Below are positions 1 to 7,573 of a DNA stretch of 64,000 nucleotides, one piece after another; within the stretch, counting starts at the first letter, position 1; each line of letters begins with the position of its first letter. The notes under the pieces were generated by a model, which worked only from the letters and a program-made list of their open reading frames with translations, was not told the origin of the DNA and made no database searches. The position numbers were made by a program, and so were the translations under genes. Origin of the DNA: Halobacterium jilantaiense (GTDB taxonomy: Archaea; Halobacteriota; Halobacteria; Halobacteriales; Halobacteriaceae); NCBI RefSeq assembly GCF_900110535.1, contig NZ_FOJA01000001.1, forward strand, positions 2,755,981-2,819,980, written 5' to 3'.

Positions 1-55
1 GATGGACAAAGTCCTCATCGCGGGCGCGGCCCACCTTCGCGCGCAGGAGGAGTAA
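1..55 (+). CDS. rpl21e: 50S ribosomal protein L21e (C-terminal end only)
   Basis: Only the last 17 codons are inside the window. The peptide ends in AAHLRAQEE, matching the conserved AAHLR tail of archaeal L21e, a large-subunit ribosomal protein. Its TAA stop shares a base with the ATG of rpoF (TAATG), which indicates translational coupling. L21e followed by rpoF, a DUF655 gene and ksgA is the usual haloarchaeal order and supports the assignment of this fragment. Confidence 0.8.
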   Translation, partial: MDKVLIAGAAHLRAQEE

Positions 56-414
56 TGACTATCTTCAAGGAGACAGTCGAGACGGAGCCGCTGACGGTCT
101 CGGAGGCCAAGGAGCTGCTCTCCGAGGTCGAGGCCGAGCGAGCGCTCGACGAGGACCGCGAACTGCGGTTCGAGCTGGCGCGGGCCATCGAGCACACCAA
201 CCGGTTCGCAGTGCTGGAGCCGGAGGAGTCCCGGGAGTTCGTCACCGAGCTGCTGGATCTGGACGTCCTCGACGACGAGTCGGTCGCGTACAAGATCGTC
301 GACCTGCTGCCGCGGACGCGGACGGAGCTGCGGTCGGTGTTCGCGAACGAGCGGTACGCGCTGTCCGGCGATGAGCTGGACGAGATTCTGGACGTCGTCG
401 CGAAGTACGCCTAG
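55..414 (+). CDS. rpoF: DNA-directed RNA polymerase subunit F (Rpo4)
   Basis: This 119-residue acidic helical protein matches Rpo4/RpoF, the archaeal counterpart of eukaryotic Rpb4. Rpo4 pairs with Rpo7 to form the stalk of RNA polymerase, which helps open complex formation and binds nascent RNA. The N-terminal part (VSEAKELL) and the C-terminal HRDC-like segment ending DELDEILDVVAKYA fit the family. The ATG overlaps the stop of L21e by one base, so the two are probably translated together. The next gene begins 40 bases downstream. Confidence 0.93.
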   Translation: MTIFKETVETEPLTVSEAKELLSEVEAERALDEDRELRFELARAIEHTNRFAVLEPEESREFVTELLDLDVLDDESVAYKIVDLLPRTRTELRSVFANERYALSGDELDEILDVVAKYA

Positions 415-454
415 GTGCCGACCGTTTAAGTGTCGGGTCGGCGTACCCCTTCGT

Positions 455-1021
455 ATGAGTGATACGTCTTCGACGGACGACGAGGAGTACGCCGTCGTCT
501 TGGACTTCCTCGCGCACGGCCGGTCGGACGGCCGGAGCTACGGGGACGGTGCGGTGGCCTACGCGGTCTCCACCGCCGACTTCACCCTCTACGAGCTGAG
601 TCTGGCGGGCGACGCCGACATCTCCATTCTCGACCGCGTCCGGGTCCGTCCGGACTTCGAAGGCGGCATCGAACGCGGCCACACCGTCGAGTACGACGAC
701 CTCTCCGACGGCGCGCGCTCGGAACTCGACTACGTCGTCGAGGACGTCGTGGACGCCAACGAGCAGCGCTTCGTGGACTTCTACAACGACGCCCAGCCCA
801 TCTCGCTGCGGCTCCACCAGCTGAACCTCCTGCCGGGCATCGGCGACAAACTCCGGGACAACATCCTCGACGAGCGCAAGCGCCACGGCCCCTTCGAGAG
901 CTTCGAGGACGTCGGCGAGCGCGTCGACGGCCTGCACAACCCCCAGGAGGTCATCGTGGAGCGCATCCTCGACGAAATCCGGGACGACGACCTGAAGTAC
1001 TACAACTTCGCGACCTCGTAG
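455..1021 (+). CDS. DUF655 family protein, putative nucleic-acid binding
   Basis: This 188-residue protein belongs to the archaeal DUF655 family, found almost always between rpoF and ksgA. The middle part has an S1/OB-like region, and residues about 120-160 carry a helix-hairpin-helix signature (LLPGIGDKLRDNIL), typical of non-specific DNA or RNA binding. The ATG at 455 is chosen over upstream codons because a TATA-like TTTAAG lies at 425-430, giving a leaderless transcript from an internal promoter. A role in rRNA processing is suggested only by the neighbours; the biochemical function is unknown. Confidence 0.85.
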   Translation: MSDTSSTDDEEYAVVLDFLAHGRSDGRSYGDGAVAYAVSTADFTLYELSLAGDADISILDRVRVRPDFEGGIERGHTVEYDDLSDGARSELDYVVEDVVDANEQRFVDFYNDAQPISLRLHQLNLLPGIGDKLRDNILDERKRHGPFESFEDVGERVDGLHNPQEVIVERILDEIRDDDLKYYNFATS

Positions 1022-1058
1022 CGGGGGGTTTAGGGGAGGTGAGGGGATACACTCGGCA

Positions 1059-1898
1059 ATGACTGCTTCGCGGGACCCGGACGCGCTGATTCGACGAGCG
1101 GGGCGACCAGACCCCGAGTTCGACCAGCACTTCCTCGTCGACGACCGGGTGCTGGACCGGATTCCGACGTACGCTGAGGCCTTCGACTGCAGCCACGTGC
1201 TCGAAGTGGGCGCGGGAACGGGCGCGCTCACTGACCGGCTGCTCGCGGTCGCGGGCCACGTGACAGCGGTCGAGCGCGACGCGGACTACGCCGAGTTCCT
1301 CCGCGAGGAGTTCGCCGACGAGATTGCCGCCGGCGACCTCACCGTCCTGCAGGGCGACGCGCTCGACGTCGACCTCCCCGAGTTCTCGTGTTCGGTGTCG
1401 AATCTGCCGTACGGCGTCTCCAGCGAGGTGACGTTCCGTCTGCTGCCCGAGGGCGAGCCGCTGGTCCTGATGTACCAGTTGGAGTTCGCCGAGCGCATGG
1501 CGGCTGAGCCGGGAACGAGTGACTACGGCCGGCTGTCGGTGGCCGCCCAGCACTACGCGGACGTGGAACTCGTGGAGACTGTGCCCGCTGAGGCGTTCGA
1601 CCCGCAGCCGCGGGTGCAGAGCGCGGTCGTCCGGCTGACGCCGCGCGCGCCGGACTACGAGGTCGGTGACGAGGCGTTCTTCCTCGACTTCGTGAAGGCG
1701 CTGTTCACGCAGCGCCGGAAGACCACGCGGAACGCCATCCGGAACACCGCCCACATCTCGGGGCTCTCGGACGCCGACGCGGTCGTGGACGCCGTCGACG
1801 AGTCCGTCCTCGACCAGCGTCCCGGGAACCTCGACCCTGCGACGTTCGCGGCCCTGGCGAACGTCGCGCTCGGCATCGAGCGGGGTGGTGGGCGGTGA
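1059..1898 (+). CDS. ksgA: 16S rRNA adenine-N6,N6-dimethyltransferase
   Basis: KsgA/Dim1 dimethylates two adjacent adenines in the helix 45 loop of 16S rRNA during small-subunit maturation, using S-adenosylmethionine. The 279-residue protein shows SAM motif I (VLEVGAGTGALT, about residues 47-58) and catalytic motif IV (NLPYG, about residue 113). Length is normal. A TTTAGG element at 1028-1033 suits a leaderless start at 1059. The TGA stop overlaps the GTG of the following MscS gene. Confidence 0.95.
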   Translation: MTASRDPDALIRRAGRPDPEFDQHFLVDDRVLDRIPTYAEAFDCSHVLEVGAGTGALTDRLLAVAGHVTAVERDADYAEFLREEFADEIAAGDLTVLQGDALDVDLPEFSCSVSNLPYGVSSEVTFRLLPEGEPLVLMYQLEFAERMAAEPGTSDYGRLSVAAQHYADVELVETVPAEAFDPQPRVQSAVVRLTPRAPDYEVGDEAFFLDFVKALFTQRRKTTRNAIRNTAHISGLSDADAVVDAVDESVLDQRPGNLDPATFAALANVALGIERGGGR

Positions 1899-3031
1899 CT
1901 GGGCTCGGGGCCGTGACGGGTCTGCTCGGTGACCTGTCCGCGGCCGAGCGCACCGTCTGGTCGGTCGTCACGGTCGCGGCGCTGGTGGGGGCGCTGTGGC
2001 TGGCGCGCCGCGAGTTCGGACGCCGCGAGTCGCGGGTGGTGCGCGTCGCAGTTGCCGTGCTGTCGCTGGTCGCCGTCGGCGGCGTCGTGGCGGCCCTGGT
2101 CGTGGTGTGGGGACTGGAATCCGAAGCCCTGGAGCGCGTCAAGGGGCTTCAGGTGGGGGCGGCGGTCGTCGTGCGGCTGGCGCTGACGATGGGTTTTTTC
2201 GCGGCGGTGTACGTCGCGACGGGACTGCTCGACAGGACCGTCGAACGCCTCACGAAGACTCAGGACGGCGTCACCGACCATCAGGCCGAGATTCTGTTCC
2301 GCATCCTCCAGATCACGATGTACATCGCGGCGCTGGTGGCCGGCCTCGGCTTCTGGAACGTGAACCTCGGTGGCCTGCTCATCGGCGCGGGGTTCGCCGG
2401 CATCGTGCTCGGGATGGCCGCCCGGCAGACCCTGGGTGCGGTCATCGCCGGCCTCGTGCTGATGTTCTCCCGCCCGTTCGAGATTGGCGACTGGGTGAAA
2501 ATCGGAGACAAACACGGCATCGTGACGGACATCACCATCGTGAACACGCGCCTGCAGACGTTCGACGGCGAGTACGTGATGCTGCCGAACGACCTCGTCG
2601 GGTCGAACGAGGTGGTGAACCGTTCGCGGAAGGGGCGGCTGCGAATCCACGTTGAGGTCGGCGTGGACTACGGGACGGACGTAGAACACGCGATGGAGGT
2701 GGCGAAATCGACGCTGAGCGACCTCGACGACGTGCTGTCGGTGCCGCGCCCGCAGGTCGTCCTGAAGGAGATGGCCGACTCGGCAGTGGTGCTGGACATG
2801 CGAGTGTGGATCGACAAGCCGAGTTCGCGGCGGCGCTGGCGCGCCCAGACGGCCGTCATCCGCGAGGTGAAGGCGGCCTTCGAGGCGGAAGGCATCAAGA
2901 TCCCGTTCCCGCAGCGGGAAGTGTCGGGCCGCGCGGAGACCGGTGGCTTCCGGGTGCGCGACCAGCCGGCCGAAGACGGCGACGGGAACGACGCCGCGGA
3001 AGCCAGGGAAGTCGAGGGTGGGCATGACTGA
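1895..3031 (+). CDS. MscS-family mechanosensitive ion channel
   Basis: This 378-residue membrane protein begins with three hydrophobic segments (about residues 14-33, 47-72 and 88-112). The pore helix follows (Gly/Ala-rich LLIGAGFAGIVLGMAARQ), then the MscS beta domain signature PFEIGDWVKIGDKHGIVTDI. The family opens under membrane tension and releases solutes on osmotic downshock. GTG at 1895 overlaps the ksgA stop as GTGA and is the natural start. The C-terminal tail is hydrophilic and variable. It overlaps the next gene by eight bases. Confidence 0.92.
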   Translation: MTGLGAVTGLLGDLSAAERTVWSVVTVAALVGALWLARREFGRRESRVVRVAVAVLSLVAVGGVVAALVVVWGLESEALERVKGLQVGAAVVVRLALTMGFFAAVYVATGLLDRTVERLTKTQDGVTDHQAEILFRILQITMYIAALVAGLGFWNVNLGGLLIGAGFAGIVLGMAARQTLGAVIAGLVLMFSRPFEIGDWVKIGDKHGIVTDITIVNTRLQTFDGEYVMLPNDLVGSNEVVNRSRKGRLRIHVEVGVDYGTDVEHAMEVAKSTLSDLDDVLSVPRPQVVLKEMADSAVVLDMRVWIDKPSSRRRWRAQTAVIREVKAAFEAEGIKIPFPQREVSGRAETGGFRVRDQPAEDGDGNDAAEAREVEGGHD

Positions 3032-3599
3032 CCTCGCAGACCGGCGCGGAGCGGGCACGGAGGTCTACCAGCCTGCGGAGGATACCCACCTGCTGGCGGA
3101 CGCGGCGGTCGGGGAGATTCCGTCGCGAGCGCGCGTACTCGACGTCGGCACCGGCTCGGGGTACGTCGCGGCGACGGTGCGCGACGAGACGGGTGCCGAC
3201 GTGGTGGGGGCGGACCTGAATCCGTTCGCGGTGCGGCAAGCCGCCGACCGCGGCGTGCCCGTGGTGCGTTCGGACCTCGTGTCGCCGTTCCGCGCGGACG
3301 CCTTCGACGTGGTGGTGTTCAATCCGCCGTACCTGCCGCGGGACGAGGACGCCGAGCGCGACGACTGGATGGAGGTCGCGCTCTCCGGCGGGGAGACCGG
3401 CCGGGAGGTCGTCGAAGACTTCTTCGACACGGTCGGCCGGGTGCTCGCGCCCGAGGGGTTCGCGCTCGTGCTCGTGAGCACGCTGACGGGCGTCGAGGAG
3501 GTAGTCGAGTACGCAGGCGAGCGCGGGTTCTCGGCGGCGGCCATCCGGGAGGAGTCGTTCCCGTTCGAGACGCTGACCGTCCTCAAGCTCAGAAGATAA
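3024..3599 (+). CDS. HemK/PrmC-type class I methyltransferase
   Basis: This 191-residue protein is a compact SAM-dependent methyltransferase with motif I VLDVGTGSGYVAA near residues 35-47 and the N5-glutamine signature NPPYLP near residue 103. The short length matches the HemK2/Mtq2 branch, which methylates the GGQ glutamine of release factor aRF1 in archaea and eukaryotes. That assignment rests on size, motif and the translational neighbourhood. ATG at 3024 overlaps the MscS gene end. It closes the rightward operon that begins before base 1. Confidence 0.88.
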   Translation: MTDLADRRGAGTEVYQPAEDTHLLADAAVGEIPSRARVLDVGTGSGYVAATVRDETGADVVGADLNPFAVRQAADRGVPVVRSDLVSPFRADAFDVVVFNPPYLPRDEDAERDDWMEVALSGGETGREVVEDFFDTVGRVLAPEGFALVLVSTLTGVEEVVEYAGERGFSAAAIREESFPFETLTVLKLRR

Positions 3600-3604
3600 C
3601 TGGA

Positions 3605-3632
3605 GAGAATATTCTCGTAGAGAAAATATTAA
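3605..3632 (+). promoter_or_regulatory. Palindromic operator and TATA box of the metE-type operon
   Basis: A perfect 12-base palindrome, GAGAATATTCTC, occupies 3605-3616. A second half-like copy, GAGAAAATATT, follows at 3620-3630 and runs into the AT-rich TATA element AAAATATTAA at 3623-3632. The ATG of the operon is at 3660, so transcription should begin at or just before it. A regulator on the palindrome would contact the BRE/TATA region, most simply as a repressor. The regulator is not identifiable here. Confidence 0.6.
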
Positions 3633-3659
3633 ACAGGGGAATGGCGTAGCGTGTCGTAG

Positions 3660-4667
3660 ATGACACACATCGCCACCACGCCCGGCCTGTTCCCGCTGCC
3701 CGACGACGCCAAGGAGGCGCTGTCGGACCTGAAGGGGCACCAGAAGGGCGACCTCGTCTCTGGCGACGAATCCGCGGACGTATCGGCCGTCTACGACGAC
3801 GTCCGCGAGGAACTGGTCGCCGCCCAGCAGGACGCCGGTCTCGACCGAATCGCAGAGGGGCAGGGGCGCTGGGACGACATGCTCGCGCACCCGCTGACCG
3901 TCCACGATAACGTCTCGCCCGGCGGCATCGTGCGCTACTACGACAACAACAACTTCTACCGCGACCCAGTCGTCGAGGGCGAACTGACGTTCTCCGGCGA
4001 CCTCGCCGCCGACCTCGAAGCCGCGGCCGAACTCACCGACGACCTGCAGGCGGTCGCCCCCGGTCCGTACTCGCTCGCCGACCTCGCGACCGACGACCAC
4101 TACGGCGACGAAGCGGACTTCCAGGCGGCCGTCGCCGACTTCCTCGCGGCGGAACTCGAAGCGTTCCCCGACGGCGTCGAGACCGTGTTCCTGCTGGAGC
4201 CGTCGCTCGTGGAGAACCCGCCCGGTGACGGGGCCGACGAGCGCGCCAGCGACGCCATCGACACCGTCGCCTCGGCCGTCGACGCCGACGTGGTCGCCCA
4301 CCCCTACTGGGGCGCGCTCGACGAGAAGGTCCACGCCCACCTGCTGGACGCCGACGTCGACGCCATCGGCTACGACCTCGTGTCGAACCACGACGACAAC
4401 GTCTACAACGTCGCCGAGTACGGCACCAAGGACTCCGTCGCGCTGGGCGTGGTTGACGGGCAGAACACGCTCGTGGAGTCCCCGGACACCATCACCGAGC
4501 GCGTCGACTGGTTCGAGGGCCGCGTCCCCAACGACTTCGAAGACGTCTACCTCACCCCGAACACGGGACTGTTCTATCTCCCAGTGAACCGGTTCGAGGA
4601 GAAACTGCAGGCGCTCGGAGCCGCGACCAGCGACGAATCTGTCGAGGAAGCGGAGGTGGAAGCATGA
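3660..4667 (+). CDS. MetE-like barrel protein lacking the zinc ligands
   Basis: This 335-residue protein is related to cobalamin-independent methionine synthase. It begins with the family's TTPGLFPLPD motif and has the barrel landmarks FLLEPSLVE and YLTPNTGLFYLP. It has no cysteines at the positions where MetE binds zinc (compare LHVCYG and SPDCG in the next gene). Haloarchaea often carry such tandem pairs. It probably forms a complex with, or supplies methyl donor binding to, the downstream catalytic subunit, but this is inference. Its end overlaps the next start as ATGA. A leaderless start is supported by the TATA box at 3623-3632. Confidence 0.8.
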   Translation: MTHIATTPGLFPLPDDAKEALSDLKGHQKGDLVSGDESADVSAVYDDVREELVAAQQDAGLDRIAEGQGRWDDMLAHPLTVHDNVSPGGIVRYYDNNNFYRDPVVEGELTFSGDLAADLEAAAELTDDLQAVAPGPYSLADLATDDHYGDEADFQAAVADFLAAELEAFPDGVETVFLLEPSLVENPPGDGADERASDAIDTVASAVDADVVAHPYWGALDEKVHAHLLDADVDAIGYDLVSNHDDNVYNVAEYGTKDSVALGVVDGQNTLVESPDTITERVDWFEGRVPNDFEDVYLTPNTGLFYLPVNRFEEKLQALGAATSDESVEEAEVEA

Positions 4668-5728
4668 GCGGGAACCGCGAGCAGTTCCGGCCCGAGGACC
4701 ACCCGAACGACCACTTCCTGCTGACGACCGTCGTCGGCTCCTACCCGAAGCCGAAGTGGCTCGACCGCTCGAAGGACCTCCTCGAAGACGACGACGCCGA
4801 CTTCGGCGAGGACGAGTGGACGGAAGCCAAGGACGACGCAGCCCGCCTCATCACTGAGGAACACGAGCGCGCCGGTCTCGACGTGGTCGTGGACGGCGAG
4901 ATGCGGCGCAACGAGATGGTGGAGTTCTTCGCCCACCGCATCGACGGCTACGAGTTCAACGGTCCCGTCAAAGTCTGGGGGCACAACTACTTCGACAAAC
5001 CCAGCGTCGTCGACGAGGTCAGCTACGACGAGTCGTGGCTCGTCGACGAGTACGAGTTCACCGCAGACGTCGCCGACCACCCGGTGAAAGTCCCCATCAC
5101 GGGACCGTACACGCTCGCGAACTGGAGTTTCAACGAGGCCTACGACGACGAGGAGAGTCTCGCCTACGACCTCGCGGACCTCGTCAACGAGGAGATCGAG
5201 AAGCTCGTCGACGCCGGCGCGCGCTACATCCAGATCGACGAGCCCGCGCTCGCGACCACCCCCGACGACCACGCCATCGTCGGCGAGTGCCTCGAACGAA
5301 TCGCCGCCGGCATCCCCGACGACGTCCGCATCGGTCTCCACGTCTGTTACGGCGACTACTCCCGCATCTACCCCGAGATTCTGGAGTTCCCGGTCGACGA
5401 GTTCGACCTCGAACTCGCGAACGGCGACTACGACCAGCTCTCGGTCTTCGAGGACCCCGAGTTCACGGCCGACCTCGCGCTCGGCGTCGTCGACGCTCAC
5501 GTCGCCGAGGTCGAATCCGTCGAGGAAATCGAGGCGAACATCCGGAAGGGCCTCGAAGTCGTCCCGCCCGAACAGCTGACCGTCAGCCCCGACTGCGGCG
5601 TGAAGCTACTGCCCCGCGAGGTCGCCTACGGGAAGATGGCGAACCTCGTCGAGGCCGCCCGGAACGTCGAAGCCGACCTCGACAGCGGTGACATCGACGT
5701 TTCGGCACCGACTCCGGCCGACGACTAG
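4664..5728 (+). CDS. metE: Cobalamin-independent methionine synthase, catalytic MetE-type subunit
   Basis: This 354-residue protein corresponds to the C-terminal catalytic barrel of MetE, which transfers a methyl group to homocysteine. The start TTVVGSYPKPKWL is characteristic. Zinc-binding residues are visible as His226 and Cys228 in LHVCYGD and Cys311 in SPDCG. The protein is less than half the length of bacterial MetE, as usual for archaeal core-MetE proteins, whose methyl donor may not be methyltetrahydrofolate triglutamate. It is translationally coupled to the zinc-less paralogue upstream by an ATGA overlap. Its stop overlaps that of the convergent small gene. Confidence 0.9.
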   Translation: MSGNREQFRPEDHPNDHFLLTTVVGSYPKPKWLDRSKDLLEDDDADFGEDEWTEAKDDAARLITEEHERAGLDVVVDGEMRRNEMVEFFAHRIDGYEFNGPVKVWGHNYFDKPSVVDEVSYDESWLVDEYEFTADVADHPVKVPITGPYTLANWSFNEAYDDEESLAYDLADLVNEEIEKLVDAGARYIQIDEPALATTPDDHAIVGECLERIAAGIPDDVRIGLHVCYGDYSRIYPEILEFPVDEFDLELANGDYDQLSVFEDPEFTADLALGVVDAHVAEVESVEEIEANIRKGLEVVPPEQLTVSPDCGVKLLPREVAYGKMANLVEAARNVEADLDSGDIDVSAPTPADD

Positions 5729-6000
5729 CGGCCCTCGCTCCGCAAGTCGTCGAGGTGTCGGCCGCAGACGACGCCCGCTGCCACCAACTCTTCGTGGTCG
5801 CCGTCTGCCGCCTCGGCACCCGCCAGCGGCCCAGTGTACTCCACGAGGTCGTAGTCCGCCGGCCCACCGCAGTACATACACGTCTCGTCGTCGAGTTCGT
5901 CCAGCAGGTGCTCCGCGACGCACTGCTCGCAGACGCCCACCCGGTCCCCGCCGACCAGCCGGTACGTCCCACCGGTCTGGTTGCACACTTCGCAGTCCAT
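5725..6000 (-). CDS. Small zinc-ribbon-like protein, function unknown
   Basis: This 91-residue acidic protein has three CxxC pairs (Cys3/Cys6, Cys24/Cys27, Cys41/Cys44) and a CxxH near the end (Cys79/His82). That is enough for two structural zinc sites. No catalytic motif is recognised. It is convergent with metE, with overlapping stop codons, and sits 103 bases downstream of ndk on the same strand. It could be a nucleic-acid or protein-binding zinc ribbon of the type common in haloarchaea. Confidence 0.75.
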   Translation of the reverse strand: MDCEVCNQTGGTYRLVGGDRVGVCEQCVAEHLLDELDDETCMYCGGPADYDLVEYTGPLAGAEAADGDHEELVAAGVVCGRHLDDLRSEGR

Positions 6001-6103
6001 ACCCCGCGGTGACGCGGGAGCGCAAAGAGTCTACGGGCCTGCGACAGCCCGAAGCAGAGCTACGCGGGTGGACTGTCCGCTGCCGCAAAAAGGGGTCGCG
6101 TCG

Positions 6104-6586
6104 TCAGTGGTCCGCGAGGTCCTCGTAGACCCAGGCAGACGCGTCGCGCTCCCAGTCCACGAGTTCGTCGTCGTCGAAGAAGAGGGCAATCTCGCGCTCG
6201 TTTGCCCCCTCGTCCTCGTGGTCGCTGCCGTGGATGATGTTGTGTCCGAGGTCGTTCCCGTAGTCGCCGCGGATGGTGCCGGGCGCGGCCTCCTTGGCGT
6301 CCGTCGCACCCATCATCTGGCGGACCTGACGGGTGGCGTCGGCACCTTCCCAGACCATCGCGAACACGGGCCCGGACGTGATGAACTCGACGAGCCCGTC
6401 GAAGAACGGCTTGTCCTCGTGCTCGCCGTAGTGCTCGTGGGCGAGGTCCTCGCTGATCTGCATGAACTTCCCGCCGACCATCTTCAGGCCCTTGTCTTCG
6501 AGCCGGCCGACGATGTCGCCGATGAGCCCGCGCTGGACGCCGTCGGGCTTGACCATCACGAACGTGCGCTCGTCGTGGTCGCTCAT
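6104..6586 (-). CDS. ndk: Nucleoside diphosphate kinase
   Basis: This 160-residue protein exchanges the gamma phosphate between nucleoside di- and triphosphates through a phosphohistidine. The N-terminal [12 protein letters not shown] motif and the active-site segment NIIHGSD, with the catalytic His, are both intact. It directly follows rpl24e, with the ATG of ndk adjacent to the L24e stop, in the conserved L7Ae-S28e-L24e-ndk operon. Confidence 0.97.
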   Translation of the reverse strand: MSDHDERTFVMVKPDGVQRGLIGDIVGRLEDKGLKMVGGKFMQISEDLAHEHYGEHEDKPFFDGLVEFITSGPVFAMVWEGADATRQVRQMMGATDAKEAAPGTIRGDYGNDLGHNIIHGSDHEDEGANEREIALFFDDDELVDWERDASAWVYEDLADH

Positions 6587-6775
6587 CTAGTTGCCCTCCT
6601 GGGCTTCCTCTTCCTCGGTCCACTCGAGGTCGCGCGGCTCGCGGCCGAGGTCGGCATTCTTCTCGCACTTCGCCGAACAGAAGTGCACGGTGCTCCCGTC
6701 GTTGTGGACGAACATCGTACCCGAACCGGGCTCGATGTCAGCCCCACAGTAGTCACAGCTTCGAGTCTGAGGCAT
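6587..6775 (-). CDS. rpl24e: 50S ribosomal protein L24e
   Basis: This 62-residue large-subunit protein has a zinc-binding CxxC...CxxxC set (CDYCG near the N-terminus and [10 protein letters not shown] in the middle), as in archaeal and eukaryotic L24e. The ATG at 6775 is preferred to the GTG one codon upstream. It shares one base with the S28e stop (TGATG) and gives the expected start [11 protein letters not shown]. Confidence 0.93.
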   Translation of the reverse strand: MPQTRSCDYCGADIEPGSGTMFVHNDGSTVHFCSAKCEKNADLGREPRDLEWTEEEEAQEGN

Positions 6776-6999
6776 CACTGACCACCGATGGAGTCCGCCT
6801 CGCGTGCTGTCTCCTTGAGCTGGATGACGTCACCAACTCGGACGGGGCCCAGGACGTTCCGCGTGATGATGCGGCCCTGGTTGCCACCCTCCTGGATGCG
6901 ACACTTCACCTGCATCGCCTCGCCGTGCATCCCGGTCTTGCCGACGACCTCGATGACTTCGGCGGGCGTGGCGCCCTCTTCGGATTCCTCTGCACTCAT
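6775..6999 (-). CDS. rps28e: 30S ribosomal protein S28e
   Basis: This 74-residue OB-fold protein of the small subunit ends with the family signature [22 protein letters not shown]. The acidic N-terminal extension (SAEESEEG) is typical of halophiles. It lies six bases after rpl7ae and overlaps the rpl24e start. Confidence 0.96.
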   Translation of the reverse strand: MSAEESEEGATPAEVIEVVGKTGMHGEAMQVKCRIQEGGNQGRIITRNVLGPVRVGDVIQLKETAREADSIGGQ

Positions 7000-7005
7000 G
7001 ATTGG

Positions 7006-7368
7006 TTACTGCAGGTCCTCGACCTTCGTCGAGATGTCCTCGACGTCGTCCTCGGCGTCGCCGGCGTCGACGACGGCGGCGGCCGCGGAGCCGACTTCGA
7101 GGCCGGCGGCGTTACCGAGCTCGTCCTGGGTCTCCACGAAGACGACCTGAATGCCCTTCTCGGCGGCGAGTTCGGGGAGGTGCATGACGATCTCCTCGGG
7201 GGAGACGTCCTCCGCGACGAACACGATGTCGGCGTTGCCGCGCTCGACGGCCTTCGTCGTCTCGTTGGTTCCTTTCTTCACGCTACCGGTGTCGCGAGCC
7301 ACTTCGAGCGCTTCGAGGGCTCGCTCCTGGAGGTCTGCTGGGACGTCGTAGTCTACGTATACTGGCAT
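7006..7368 (-). CDS. rpl7ae: 50S ribosomal protein L7Ae / kink-turn RNA-binding protein
   Basis: This 120-residue protein matches L7Ae, which binds kink-turns in 23S rRNA, C/D and H/ACA guide RNAs and RNase P RNA. The core [14 protein letters not shown] (RNA contact) and [12 protein letters not shown] motifs are intact. ATG at 7368, giving [10 protein letters not shown], is chosen over the GTG three codons upstream because the family starts there and a GGTGA ribosome-binding-like sequence precedes it. It is the first gene of the leftward L7Ae-S28e-L24e-ndk operon. The 205 bases up to tmcA must hold its promoter. Confidence 0.95.
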   Translation of the reverse strand: MPVYVDYDVPADLQERALEALEVARDTGSVKKGTNETTKAVERGNADIVFVAEDVSPEEIVMHLPELAAEKGIQVVFVETQDELGNAAGLEVGSAAAAVVDAGDAEDDVEDISTKVEDLQ

Positions 7369-7573
7369 TGTGTTCACCTATTCCCGCGGACGGGCTTGCG
7401 CTCAGGGCCGCGGAGAGACATCCGTGCGGCCCCGGAGCATCATCGACCCCCGCAGGCTGTATCCCAACACTGGGTCGCCCTCCCCTAAAAGCGCTTTCAA
7501 TGCCGTCGGGCCGTGTCACGCCGGCACAGCCCGGACGAAACGCCCTTGCCCGCCCCTTCCCAATCGGGAGTCG

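Noticed and set aside
5688..6128. Plus-strand open frames opposite the small zinc-ribbon gene
   Set aside because: Arg/Pro-rich shadow frames. The minus-strand reading has ordered CxxC pairs and fits the local strand pattern.
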